Positions 9,924-20,563 of a DNA stretch of 64,000 nt are shown here, one piece after another; positions within the stretch are counted from its first letter, which is position 1; every line of letters begins with the position of its first letter. A program made the position numbers and the translations under genes. A model generated the notes under the pieces. The model was not told where the DNA came from. It worked only from the letters and a program-made list of their open reading frames with translations, and made no database searches. The stretch is from Mycobacterium sp. (GTDB taxonomy: Bacteria > Actinomycetota > Actinomycetes > Mycobacteriales > Mycobacteriaceae). Where the stretch lies: assembly GCF_004298145.1 (NCBI RefSeq), contig NZ_SCRH01000052.1:62001-126000 (forward strand), given 5' to 3'.

Positions 9924-10829
9924 ATGGGAGTGGTTGACGGCCGTGTCGTCATCGTCACCGGAGCGGGCGGCGGTATCGGCCGCGCGCACGCGCTGGCCTT
10001 TGCCGCCGAGGGTGCGCGGGTGGTAGTCAACGACATCGGGGTGGGTCTGGACGGTTCACCGGCGGGCGGCGGTAGCGCCGCCCAGGGTGTGGTCGACGAG
10101 ATCACCGCCGCCGGTGGCGAAGCCGTCGCCAACGGATCCAACGTCGCCGACTGGGACCAAGCCGCCGGCCTGATCCAGACCGCGGTCGAAAACTTCGGCG
10201 GCCTGGACGTTTTGGTGAACAACGCCGGCATCGTGCGTGACAGGATGATGGCCAACACCAGCGAGGACGAGTTCGACGCCGTCATCGCCGTGCACCTCAA
10301 GGGGCACTTCGCCACGATGCGCCACGCCGCGTCGTATTGGCGTGGCCTGTCCAAAGAGGGCAAGGCGGTCGACGCCCGGATCATCAACACCAGTTCGGGC
10401 GCCGGCCTGCAGGGCAGCGTCGGGCAGGGCAACTACAGCGCCGCCAAGGCCGGGATCGCGGCGATGACGCTGGTCGGCGCGGCGGAAATGGGTCGCTACG
10501 GCGTCACCGTCAACGCTATCGCGCCCTCGGCCCGCACCCGCATGACCGAGACCGTGTTCGCCGAGATGATGTCAACCCAGGACCGGGATTTCGATGCGAT
10601 GGCCCCGGAAAACGTTTCCCCGCTGGTGGTTTGGCTGGGCAGCGTCGAATCGCGCGACGTGACCGGCAAGGTGTTCGAAACCGAGGGCGGCAAGATCCGG
10701 GTCGCCGAGGGCTGGGCGCACGGGCCGCAGATCGACAAGGGGGCGAAGTGGGATCCCGCGGAGCTGGGGCCCGTCGTCGCCGACCTGCTCGCCAAGGCGC
10801 GCCCGCCGGTCGCGGTCTACGGCGCCTAA
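9924..10829 (+). CDS. SDR-family oxidoreductase (Rv3548c-like)
   Basis: ATG 9924 MGVVDGRVVIVTGAGGGIGRAHALAFAAEG; NNAG, YSAAK. Confidence 0.85.
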   Translation: MGVVDGRVVIVTGAGGGIGRAHALAFAAEGARVVVNDIGVGLDGSPAGGGSAAQGVVDEITAAGGEAVANGSNVADWDQAAGLIQTAVENFGGLDVLVNNAGIVRDRMMANTSEDEFDAVIAVHLKGHFATMRHAASYWRGLSKEGKAVDARIINTSSGAGLQGSVGQGNYSAAKAGIAAMTLVGAAEMGRYGVTVNAIAPSARTRMTETVFAEMMSTQDRDFDAMAPENVSPLVVWLGSVESRDVTGKVFETEGGKIRVAEGWAHGPQIDKGAKWDPAELGPVVADLLAKARPPVAVYGA

Positions 10830-10876
10830 CGCATCGCCTGCGCCGAACGCACCGCCTGCGCCTAACGCATCGCCTG
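10823..10876. repeat. 18-bp tandem repeat, 3 units (CGCCTAACGCATCGCCTG / CGCCGAACGCACCGCCTG / CGCCTAACGCATCGCCTG)
   Basis: Read directly. First unit contains the TAA stop of the upstream SDR gene; the array runs straight into palindrome L2. Confidence 0.85.
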
Positions 10877-10937
10877 CGCCGAACGTGCACTCACGGTGAC
10901 GATTTCGGTGATCTCTCACCGCCAGTGCACGTTCGGG
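10877..10937. repeat. Palindromic intergenic element (L2)
   Basis: GAACGTGCACTCACGGTGACGA ... TCTCACCGCCAGTGCACGTTC inverted arms; contains stop codon of the minus-strand ddn-family gene. Confidence 0.78.
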
Positions 10938-11382
10938 GAGGTGGCTCGCACACCACGAGCGGGATGACTCGGTCGGCGGCTTCGCGGTACTTCCGATAGG
11001 GCGAGTACAGCCGCATCAGCGGCGGCCAATAGCGTTCGCGTTCAGCGTCCGTGGCGTCGCGGGCGACCAAATCCAGGCGCTGGGCCCGGATCTGCACCCG
11101 CACCTCGGGATTCTCTTTGAGATTGCGATACCACAACGGATCTTCGTCTCGCCCGGCGAAGGACGCCGGCAGGATCACCCGGTCGCCGTCGCGCAGGTAC
11201 AAGGTCGCGGTGGTCCGCGGCTCGTTCGATTTGCGTCCGGTCGTCGTCAGCAGCGCCGCCGGAAACCGCAACAGCTTCGCGCCGAGTCTGCCGTTGGTTC
11301 GGCGGTATACCCAAATGTGCAGGCGTGCGAAGTACTTGAGCAGCAGCGCAATCGGACGAGAATTGCGAATCCAGTCGGGCAT
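10891..11382 (-). CDS. Ddn-family F420-dependent nitroreductase paralog (copy 2)
   Basis: MPDWIRNSRPIALLLKYFARLHIWVYRRTNGRLG...[32 protein letters not shown]...DPLWYRNLKENPEVRVQI; co-linear with the neighbouring Ddn copy. Confidence 0.82.
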   Translation of the reverse strand: MPDWIRNSRPIALLLKYFARLHIWVYRRTNGRLGAKLLRFPAALLTTTGRKSNEPRTTATLYLRDGDRVILPASFAGRDEDPLWYRNLKENPEVRVQIRAQRLDLVARDATDAERERYWPPLMRLYSPYRKYREAADRVIPLVVCEPPPRTCTGGERSPKSSP

Positions 11383-11402
11383 GCTGCCCAGGATAGTTCG
11401 GC

Positions 11403-11915
<513 letters not shown>

Positions 11916-12308
11916 TTACCGGCGCTGCTGAATGAAGGGTCGGAAGCGAACCTTGATGTGGTGGATTTCGGCTTTCCCGCTTGCACTTTCGGCCGGAATC
12001 ACGAAGGTCTCGTCGACGTGCGCGGCGAGCCGACGGCTACCGAACGCCGCCTTGGTCAGCACCTGGTACGCCGCGTGCACCTCGTCGCCGTCGATGCGGT
12101 AGTCCGGCGGCGTCGTGTGCGCCAGCAGACGATACTGGATTCCGCGATTCAGGCTGCGCCGCAGATGATTTCCCGAGAACCCGTTCTTGATTCCCTGCTC
12201 GATGCGGGTGCAGTGGGCCGCGAACGGGACGGCGTCGCCCTCATGGCTGACCAGGGCGTCGATGTAGGTCTGCGCCGCGGCGATGCGGCTCTCTTCGGAG
12301 ACGATCAA
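11916..12308 (-). CDS. Hypothetical protein, possible NTF2-like fold
   Basis: 130 aa from a TTG at 12308, 8 nt downstream of the fadA5 stop; SEESRIAAAQTYIDALVSHEGDAVPFAAHCTRIEQGIKNGFSG... resembles small alpha+beta barrel proteins. Confidence 0.55.
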   Translation of the reverse strand: MIVSEESRIAAAQTYIDALVSHEGDAVPFAAHCTRIEQGIKNGFSGNHLRRSLNRGIQYRLLAHTTPPDYRIDGDEVHAAYQVLTKAAFGSRRLAAHVDETFVIPAESASGKAEIHHIKVRFRPFIQQRR

Positions 12309-12316
12309 GTCGCGAG

Positions 12317-13501
<1,185 letters not shown>

Positions 13502-13503
13502 CT

Positions 13504-13517
13504 AGAACACGTTTCAT
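13504..13517. promoter_or_regulatory. KstR-type operator (TAGAACACGTTTCA)
   Basis: AGAACnnGTT core just upstream of fadA5. Confidence 0.75.
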
Positions 13518-13581
13518 TACTCTGACAAGCGAGGATGGTGACCTGCCTTTTATCTGCGCAGGAGGCGTGTTTTACTGGCAC

Positions 13582-13595
13582 TAGAACACGTTGCA
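13582..13595. promoter_or_regulatory. KstR-type operator (TAGAACACGTTGCA)
   Basis: AGAACnnGTT core just upstream of cyp125. Confidence 0.78.
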
Positions 13596-13624
13596 ATTAG
13601 TGTTGTAAAAGGAGCACACCCCAC

Positions 13625-14875
13625 ATGGCACCCCCCAACATTCCCGCCGACTTCGACTTTCTCGACCCCGACCTCAACCTCGCCGGATTACCCGTCGAGG
13701 AACTCGCCCAGCTGCGCAAGGCAGAGCCGATCCACTGGGTTGACATCCCGAATGGCGCGGGCGGGTTCGAGGACCACGGATATTGGATCGTCACCAAGCA
13801 CGCTGACGTCAAGGAGGTGTCGCGCCGCAGCGACGTCTTCTCGAGCTGGTTGAACGGCGCCATCCCGACCTGGCCGCCGGAGATGAAGCGGGAACAGGTC
13901 GAACTGCAGCGCAGCGTCATGCTCAACATGGACGCACCCCACCACACCCGGCTGCGCAAGATCATCTCCCGCGGGTTCACGCCACGGGCCATCGGTCGGT
14001 TGGAAGCCGAACTTGCTCAGCGCGCCCAGAACATCGCCAAGGCCGCGGCGGCCGAAGGTAGCGGCGACTTCGTCGAGCAGGTGTCGTGCGAGCTGCCGCT
14101 GCAAGCCATCGCCGGCCTGCTCGGTGTTCCTCAGGAAGATCGCGACAAGCTGTTCCGCTGGTCCAACGAGATGACCGGCGGTGAGGATCCCGAGTACGCC
14201 GACATCGATCCCGCGCAGTCGTCGATGGAACTGATCATGTACGCGATGGCGATGGCCGAAGAGCGGGGCAAGAACCCGACCGACGACATCGTCACCACGC
14301 TCATCCAGGCCGACATCGACGGTGAGAAGCTCTCCGACGACGAGTTCGGCTTCTTCGTGGTCATGCTTGCGGTGGCAGGCAACGAGACCACCCGTAACTC
14401 GATCACCCACGGAATGATCGCCTTCGCCAACAACCCGGATCAGTGGGAGCTGTTCAAGAAGGAGCGCCCGTCGACAGCCGCCGACGAGATCGTCCGCTGG
14501 GCGACGCCGGTATCGGCGTTCCAGCGCACCGCCAACGAGGACACCGAGTTGAACGGCGTCCACATCAAGAAGGGCGAGCGGGTCGTCATGTCCTACCGGT
14601 CGGCCAACTTCGACGAAGAGGTCTTCGACGACCCGCACACCTTCAACATCCTGCGCGACCCGAATCCCCATGTCGGATTCGGTGGCACCGGCGCCCACTA
14701 CTGCATCGGCACCAACCTGGCCCGGATGACGATCAACCTGATCTTCAACGCGGTCGCCGATCACATGCCGGACCTCAAGCCGATCGGCGAACCCGAGCGG
14801 CTGCGGTCGGGCTGGCTCAACGGCATCAAGCATTGGCAGGTCGACTACACCGGGAAGCCCGCGGTGACGTCCTGA
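13625..14875 (+). CDS. cyp125: Steroid C26-monooxygenase, cytochrome P450 Cyp125
   Basis: P450 signatures AGNETTRNSITHGM and FGGTGAHYCIGTNLAR. Confidence 0.93.
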   Translation: MAPPNIPADFDFLDPDLNLAGLPVEELAQLRKAEPIHWVDIPNGAGGFEDHGYWIVTKHADVKEVSRRSDVFSSWLNGAIPTWPPEMKREQVELQRSVMLNMDAPHHTRLRKIISRGFTPRAIGRLEAELAQRAQNIAKAAAAEGSGDFVEQVSCELPLQAIAGLLGVPQEDRDKLFRWSNEMTGGEDPEYADIDPAQSSMELIMYAMAMAEERGKNPTDDIVTTLIQADIDGEKLSDDEFGFFVVMLAVAGNETTRNSITHGMIAFANNPDQWELFKKERPSTAADEIVRWATPVSAFQRTANEDTELNGVHIKKGERVVMSYRSANFDEEVFDDPHTFNILRDPNPHVGFGGTGAHYCIGTNLARMTINLIFNAVADHMPDLKPIGEPERLRSGWLNGIKHWQVDYTGKPAVTS

Positions 14876-15888
14876 TGGACTTCGATCTCACTGCGACGCA
14901 ACAGGCCGTCGCCGATGTGGTGACGTCAGTGTTCGAGCGTGAGTTGAGTTGGGACGCCTTGGTCGACGGGGGTGTGACGGCGCTCCCGGTGCCCGAACGC
15001 CTCGGCGGCGACGGCGTGGGCCTGCCCGAGGTCGCCACCGTGCTGACCGAGATCGGTCGTCACGGCGCCATCACCCCGGCCCTGGCCACCCTGGGTTTCG
15101 GCGTGGTGCCGCTGCTTGATCTGGCCTCCGACGAACAACAGGACCGGTTTTTGGCCGGTGTCGTCCAGGGCGGCGTGCTGACCGGGGCGCTCAACGAGCC
15201 CGGTACCGCGCTGCCGGACCGGCCGTCGACCGTGTTCGCCGACGGTCGGTTGTCGGGCACCAAGGTCGGTGTCGGCTATGCCGGACAAGCGGATTGGATG
15301 ATTGTCACCGCCGACAGTGCGGTGGTCGTGGTGTCGCCGAAGGCCGACGGTGTCGAGGTGGTTCAAACCCCGACCTCGAACGACTCCGAGGAGTACACGG
15401 TCACGTTCGCCGATGTCGCGGTCGGGGACTCCGGCGTTTTGGTGGGCGCGACGGCGGCCCGGGTCAACCAGATGGTCCTGGCCGCCATCGGCGCCTACGT
15501 CGACGGCCTGGTGGCCGGGGCGCTGCGATTGACCGCCGACTACGTGGCCAACCGGAAGCAATTCGGCAAGCCGCTGTCGACGTTCCAGACCGTGGCCGCG
15601 CAGCTCGCGGAGGTCTACATCGCCTCGCGCACCATCGATTTGGCGGCGAAGTCGGTCGTGTGGCGGCTGTCGGAGGGACGGGACGCCGACAACGACCTGG
15701 ATGTCCTCGGCTACTGGATCACCTCCCAGGCGCCGCCGGTGATGCAGCTCTGCCACCACCTGCACGGCGGCATGGGCATGGACATCACCTATCCGATGCA
15801 CCGGTACTACTCCACGATCAAGGACCTGACCCGGCTGCTGGGCGGCCCGTCGTATCGCCTCGACCTGGTGGGAGCGCAATGTTCATAG
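14875..15888 (+). CDS. fadE28: Acyl-CoA dehydrogenase FadE28 (ChsE2)
   Basis: MDFDLTATQQAVADVVTSVFERELSW...; overlaps cyp125 stop; igr operon order. Confidence 0.9.
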   Translation: MDFDLTATQQAVADVVTSVFERELSWDALVDGGVTALPVPERLGGDGVGLPEVATVLTEIGRHGAITPALATLGFGVVPLLDLASDEQQDRFLAGVVQGGVLTGALNEPGTALPDRPSTVFADGRLSGTKVGVGYAGQADWMIVTADSAVVVVSPKADGVEVVQTPTSNDSEEYTVTFADVAVGDSGVLVGATAARVNQMVLAAIGAYVDGLVAGALRLTADYVANRKQFGKPLSTFQTVAAQLAEVYIASRTIDLAAKSVVWRLSEGRDADNDLDVLGYWITSQAPPVMQLCHHLHGGMGMDITYPMHRYYSTIKDLTRLLGGPSYRLDLVGAQCS

Positions 15889-17042
15889 ACCTGACTCCCG
15901 AGCAGCGCCAGCTGCAAGCGGAACTGCGGGAATACTTTTCGAACCTGATCTCGTCCGACGAGATGAAGGCGATGGAGCAGGACCGTCACAACGAGGCCTA
16001 TCGCGCGGTAATCCGGCGGATGGGCCGCGACGGCAAGCTCGGCGTCGGGTGGCCAAAGGAGTTCGGCGGCTTGGGCTTCGGCCCGATCGAGCAGTCGATC
16101 TTCGTCAACGAGGCGCATCGGGCCGACGTGCCGCTGCCCGCGGTCACGCTGCAGACGGTCGGCCCGACGCTGCAGCAGTTCGGTAGCGAGCTGCAGAAGA
16201 AGAAATTCCTGCCGGCGATCCTGGCGGGCGAGGTGCACTTCGCGATCGGCTACACCGAGCCCGAGGCCGGCACCGACCTGGCTTCCCTGCGGACCACCGC
16301 CATGCGTCAGGGCGATGAGTACATCGTCAACGGGCAGAAGATCTTCACCACCGGCGCGCACGACGCCGACTACATCTGGCTGGCCTGCCGCACCGATCCG
16401 GAAGCCGTGAAGCACAAGGGCATCTCGATCCTGATCGTCGACACCAAGGATCCCGGCTACTCCTGGACTCCGATCATCTTGTCCGATGGCGCCCACCACA
16501 CCAACGCCACGTACTACAACGACGTGCGGGTGCCCGCCGACATGCTGGTCGGCGACGAGAACGGCGGGTGGCGGCTGATCACCACCCAGCTCAACAACGA
16601 ACGGGTCATGCTGGGCCCGGCGGGCCGTACCGCCGGCATCTACGACCGGCTTCGCGCCTGGGCGTCCAAGCCGGGGAGCGACGGGGTCACGCCGATCGAG
16701 CACGCCGACGTCAAGCGCGCGCTCGGTGAGATCCATGCGATGTGGCGGATCAACGAGCTGCTCAACTGGCAGGTGGCCGCCGCGGGTGAGGACATCAACG
16801 TCGCCGACGCAGCATCAACCAAAGTCTTTGGTACGGAGCGCGTTCAGTACATCGGCCGGCTCGCCGAGGAAATCGTCGGCAAGTACGGCAACCCCGCGGA
16901 CTCGGACACCGCCGACCTGCTCAACTGGCTGGACTCCCAGACCAAGCGCAACCTGGTGATCACCTTCGGAGGTGGCGTGAACGAAGTGATGCGCGAGATG
17001 ATCGCCGCAGCCGGACTCAAAGTGCCGAGGGTGCCTCGATGA
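15879..17042 (+). CDS. fadE29: Acyl-CoA dehydrogenase FadE29 (ChsE1)
   Basis: MFIDLTPEQRQLQAELREYFSNLISSDEMKAM..., YTEPEAGTDLASLRTTA. Confidence 0.9.
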   Translation: MFIDLTPEQRQLQAELREYFSNLISSDEMKAMEQDRHNEAYRAVIRRMGRDGKLGVGWPKEFGGLGFGPIEQSIFVNEAHRADVPLPAVTLQTVGPTLQQFGSELQKKKFLPAILAGEVHFAIGYTEPEAGTDLASLRTTAMRQGDEYIVNGQKIFTTGAHDADYIWLACRTDPEAVKHKGISILIVDTKDPGYSWTPIILSDGAHHTNATYYNDVRVPADMLVGDENGGWRLITTQLNNERVMLGPAGRTAGIYDRLRAWASKPGSDGVTPIEHADVKRALGEIHAMWRINELLNWQVAAAGEDINVADAASTKVFGTERVQYIGRLAEEIVGKYGNPADSDTADLLNWLDSQTKRNLVITFGGGVNEVMREMIAAAGLKVPRVPR

Positions 17043-17992
17043 CCGAGATCCAGGACGCCATCGCGGAAATCACAGCGGCCGGCGGCCCCAAGCCCCGCGC
17101 CGGCCGTGATGCCGTGAACCAGCCGATGATCAACAACTGGGTGGAGGCCATCGGCGACAGCAACCCGATCTACGTCGACGAGGCCGCGGCCCGCGCCGTC
17201 GGGCACCCCGGAATTGTGGCCCCGCCGGCCATGATTCAGGTGTGGACCATGTTCGGCCTGGGTGGGGAGCGTCCGAAGGACGACCCCATGGGTCCCATCA
17301 TGGAACTGTTCGACGACGCCGGCTACATCGGCGTGGTCGCCACCAACTGCGAGCAGACCTATCACCGCTACCTGCAGCCCGGTGAGCACGTCAGCATCAC
17401 CTCGGAAATGGGCGACGTGATCGGGCCCAAGCAGACGGCGCTCGGCGAGGGCTGGTTCATCAACCAGCACATCATCTGGCGGGTGGGCGACGAGGATGTG
17501 GCCGAGATGAATTGGCGCATCCTCAAGTTCAAGCCCGCCGAATCCGAGGTTCCCGCGTCGTCGGTGCCCGACGACCTCGACCCCACCGCCATGATGCGAC
17601 CGTCGTCATCGCGCGATACGGCGTTCTTCTGGGAGGGCGTCAAGGAGCACGAGCTGAGGATCCAGCGGCGCCCGGACGGCAGCCTGCAGCACCCGCCGGT
17701 GCCGGCGGTGTGGCAGGACAAAGCCGCCCCGATCGACTACGTGGTGGCCGGCGGCAAGGGCACGGTGTTCAGCTTCGTGGTGCACCACGCCCCGAAGGTG
17801 CCCGGCCGCACACTGCCGTTCGTCATCGCTTTGGTGGAGCTCGATGAGGGCGTGCGCATGCTGGGCGAGCTGCGCGGAGCCGACCCGGCCGAGGTGAAGA
17901 TCGGGATGCCCGTGCACGCAACCTATATCGACTTCCCGGCCGGTGACAGCGGACCGGAGTGGAGCCTCTACGCCTGGGAGCCTGACGCATGA
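17039..17992 (+). CDS. chsH2: Steroid enoyl-CoA hydratase ChsH2 (MaoC-like plus DUF35)
   Basis: 317 aa; N-terminal MaoC-like half and C-terminal OB-fold/DUF35-like half (GKGTVFSFVVHHAPKVPG...); 4-nt overlaps with neighbours. Confidence 0.88.
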   Translation: MTEIQDAIAEITAAGGPKPRAGRDAVNQPMINNWVEAIGDSNPIYVDEAAARAVGHPGIVAPPAMIQVWTMFGLGGERPKDDPMGPIMELFDDAGYIGVVATNCEQTYHRYLQPGEHVSITSEMGDVIGPKQTALGEGWFINQHIIWRVGDEDVAEMNWRILKFKPAESEVPASSVPDDLDPTAMMRPSSSRDTAFFWEGVKEHELRIQRRPDGSLQHPPVPAVWQDKAAPIDYVVAGGKGTVFSFVVHHAPKVPGRTLPFVIALVELDEGVRMLGELRGADPAEVKIGMPVHATYIDFPAGDSGPEWSLYAWEPDA

Positions 17993-18390
17993 GCGCACCG
18001 GTCATCGACGTCGGCACCACGCTGCCCGAGCTCAAGCTCTACGGCGACCCGACGTTCATCATCTCGACGGCCCTGGCCACCAGGGACTTCCAGGACGTGC
18101 ACCACGACCGTGACCTCGCGCAGGCCAAGGGGTCGAAGGATATTTTCGTCAACATCCTCACCGACACCGGGCTGGTGCAGCGCTACGTCACCGATTGGGC
18201 GGGTCCGTCGGCGCTGATCAAATCCATCGGGCTGCGCCTGGGGGTGCCGTGGTACGCCTACGACACCGTGACGTTCTCCGGTGAGGTGACCGCCGTGGAG
18301 GATGGCCTGGCCACCGTGAAGGTGTTTGGCCGCAACAGTCTTGGCGACCATGTCATCGCGACCGTGACGCTGACGATGGGGGGCGCGTAG
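17989..18390 (+). CDS. chsH1: Steroid enoyl-CoA hydratase ChsH1 (MaoC-like)
   Basis: 133 aa with TRDFQDVHHDRDLAQAKGSKDIFVNILTDTG hydratase-2 type motif. Confidence 0.88.
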   Translation: MSAPVIDVGTTLPELKLYGDPTFIISTALATRDFQDVHHDRDLAQAKGSKDIFVNILTDTGLVQRYVTDWAGPSALIKSIGLRLGVPWYAYDTVTFSGEVTAVEDGLATVKVFGRNSLGDHVIATVTLTMGGA

Positions 18391-19560
18391 ATGTTGTCGG
18401 GTAAGGCTGCGATTGTCGGCATCGGCGCGACCGATTTTTCGAAGGACTCCGGTCGCAGCGAGCTGCGGTTGGCCGCCGAGGCGGTGCTGGATGCGTTGGA
18501 CGACGCCGGGTTGAGCCCGGCCGACGTCGACGGGCTGACCACGTTCACGATGGACACCAACAAGGAGATCGCCGTGGCCCGGGCTGCGGGTATCGGGGAC
18601 CTGAAGTTCTTCGCGCAGACGCACTACGGCGGTGGTGCGGCCTGCGGGACCGTGGCGCATGCCGCGATGGCCGTCGCCACCGGGGTGGCCGACGTCGTGG
18701 TGGCTTACCGCGCGTTCAACGAGCGGTCCGGGATGCGGTTCGGCCAGGTGCAGATCCGGTTGGTGGGAAGCGCTGGCGTTGAGGCTGATTCGACGACGGC
18801 GGACAACTCCTTCTCGTATCCGCATGGGCTGTCCACGCCGGCCGCGCAGGTCGCGATGATCGCCCAGCGTTACATGCACTCCTCCGGCGCGACGAGCCGC
18901 GACTTCGGCGCCATCTCGGTGGCCGATCGCAAGCACGCCGCCAAGAATCCGAAGGCGTACTTTTACGAGAAGCCGATAACCATTGAGGACCACCAGAATT
19001 CGCGGTGGATCGCCGAGCCGCTGCGGCTGCTGGACTGTTGCCAGGAGACAGACGGGGCGGTGGCGATCGTGGTGACGTCGCCCGAGCGCGCGAAGGATCT
19101 CAAGCAGCGACCGGCGATCATCGAGGCGGCGGCGCAGGGCTCCAGCCCCGACCAGTACACGATGGTCAGCTACTACCGGTCCGAGCTCGGCCTGCCGGAG
19201 ATGGGGGTCGTCGGCCAGCAGCTGTGGGCGCAGTCGGGGTTGAAGCCGACCGACATCCAGACCGCTGTGTTGTACGACCACTTCACGCCGTTCACCCTGA
19301 TTCAGTTGGAGGAGTTGGGGTTCTGCGGTAAGGGCGAGGCCAAGGACTTCATCGCCGACGGTGCCATCGAGATCGGCGGGCGGCTCCCCATCAACACTCA
19401 CGGTGGCCAACTCGGTGAGGCCTACATCCACGGCATGAACGGCATCGCCGAGGGTGTGCGGCAACTTCGGGGTACGTCGGTGAACCCGGTGCCCGACGTC
19501 GAGCACGTCCTCGTCACCGCGGGTACGGGCGTGCCCACGTCGGGCCTCATCCTCGGCTAG
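18391..19560 (+). CDS. ltp2: Lipid-transfer/thiolase-like aldolase Ltp2
   Basis: MLSGKAAIVGIGATDFSKDSGRSELRLAAEAV...; last gene of the igr operon. Confidence 0.9.
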   Translation: MLSGKAAIVGIGATDFSKDSGRSELRLAAEAVLDALDDAGLSPADVDGLTTFTMDTNKEIAVARAAGIGDLKFFAQTHYGGGAACGTVAHAAMAVATGVADVVVAYRAFNERSGMRFGQVQIRLVGSAGVEADSTTADNSFSYPHGLSTPAAQVAMIAQRYMHSSGATSRDFGAISVADRKHAAKNPKAYFYEKPITIEDHQNSRWIAEPLRLLDCCQETDGAVAIVVTSPERAKDLKQRPAIIEAAAQGSSPDQYTMVSYYRSELGLPEMGVVGQQLWAQSGLKPTDIQTAVLYDHFTPFTLIQLEELGFCGKGEAKDFIADGAIEIGGRLPINTHGGQLGEAYIHGMNGIAEGVRQLRGTSVNPVPDVEHVLVTAGTGVPTSGLILG

Positions 19561-19575
19561 CGGCTCTCGGCTCGC

Positions 19576-19617
19576 GCCCGGCCTTGCGCCCCTCGCGGCC
19601 CGGCCTTGCGCCCCTCG
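19576..19617. repeat. Direct repeat, 20-bp unit (GCCCGGCCTTGCGCCCCTCG) x2, 22-bp period
   Basis: Units at 19576-19595 and 19598-19617 are identical. Confidence 0.8.
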
Positions 19618-19633
19618 CCGCGGGGTTTCCTGC

Positions 19634-19689
19634 CGAGCGTGACGCTGCAGTCACGCTCGGGCGTCAACGTGACTGCTCTGTCACGCTCG
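19634..19689. repeat. Tandem double palindrome (L3a), geometry 10-6-10 / 4 nt / 10-6-10
   Basis: CGAGCGTGAC-gctgca-GTCACGCTCG-ggcg-TCAACGTGAC-tgctct-GTCACGCTCG. Confidence 0.85.
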
Positions 19690-19723
19690 CGGCGGTGTCA
19701 GTGGGCGATGGCACACTCCCGCC

Positions 19724-20563
19724 ATGGGAGAACCGTTCATCGGCAGTGAGGCCGTAGCGGCCGGCGTGGCTTCGCATAGCCAGCTACGCCGCAAATACAC
19801 GCGTGTCTTCCCCGATGTCTATATCGCTCAAGGCACTGAGTTGACGCACGTGGTGCGCTCCCGGGCCGCTTGGCTGTGGTCGCGGCGTCGTGGCGTGCTC
19901 GCGGGCTTTTCGGCTGCGAGCCTGCACGGCAGCAACTGGGTAGACGCGGCGCGGCCCGTTGACATCATTCATGACAACCGGCATGCACCATCAGGTCTGA
20001 AGACCTGGGGCGACCGGCTCGAGGGCGACGAGTTCGTATTGATCGACGGAGTCGCCGTGACGACTCCAGTACGCACCGCTCTGGACCTCGCATGTTGGTA
20101 TCCGATTACGACAGCAATCGCCGCGATCGACGCGCTGGCGCGGGTGACCGATGTCAAGATGGCTGATGCGGAGCTGCTAGCTGCGCGATATCGCGGACGT
20201 CGTGGGATTGACGGTGCACGCGCCTCGCTCGACCTCGTCGACGCGGGTGCCCAATCGCCCAAGGAGACCTGGTTGCGGCTGGTATTGGTGCGGGCCGGAT
20301 TGCCGCGGCCACAGACCCAGATCCCGGTGGTCGATGAATTCGGCAGTACTTTTGCCTTTCTTGACATGGGTTGGGACGACGTTAAGGTCGCTGTCGAATA
20401 TGACGGGGACCAGCATCGTAGCGATCACTCTCAATACGCCTGGGACATCACGAGACTCGAAAGGCTGCGGCGTTGTGGGTGGATTGTGGTCAGGGTGATT
20501 GCCGGTGACCGGCCCGCCGATATTGTTCGCAGGGTGCGTGACGCGCTTGCTTGTCGAGCGTGA
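19724..20563 (+). CDS. AbiEi-like N-terminal domain plus DUF559/Vsr-like predicted nuclease protein (copy 1)
   Basis: C-terminal motif DMGWDDVKVAVEYDGDQHRSD...WDITRLERLRRCGWIVVRV typical of DUF559/Vsr-like fold; N-terminus MGEPFIGSEAVAAGVASHSQLRRKYTRVFPDVYI resembles AbiEi antitoxin-type domain. Confidence 0.75.
   Translation: MGEPFIGSEAVAAGVASHSQLRRKYTRVFPDVYIAQGTELTHVVRSRAAWLWSRRRGVLAGFSAASLHGSNWVDAARPVDIIHDNRHAPSGLKTWGDRLEGDEFVLIDGVAVTTPVRTALDLACWYPITTAIAAIDALARVTDVKMADAELLAARYRGRRGIDGARASLDLVDAGAQSPKETWLRLVLVRAGLPRPQTQIPVVDEFGSTFAFLDMGWDDVKVAVEYDGDQHRSDHSQYAWDITRLERLRRCGWIVVRVIAGDRPADIVRRVRDALACRA

Noticed and set aside
10823-10937. CRISPR-like repeats
   Set aside because: Units are contiguous 18-mers without spacers and there are no cas genes in the window.
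17968-19506. 512-aa minus-strand ORF opposite ltp2/chsH1
   Set aside because: Shadow ORF; coding signal clearly on plus strand.
19724-20563. Classical AbiE type IV toxin-antitoxin pair
   Set aside because: No adjacent AbiEii nucleotidyltransferase gene; next genes are ltp2 and the hsd4B-like hydratase.
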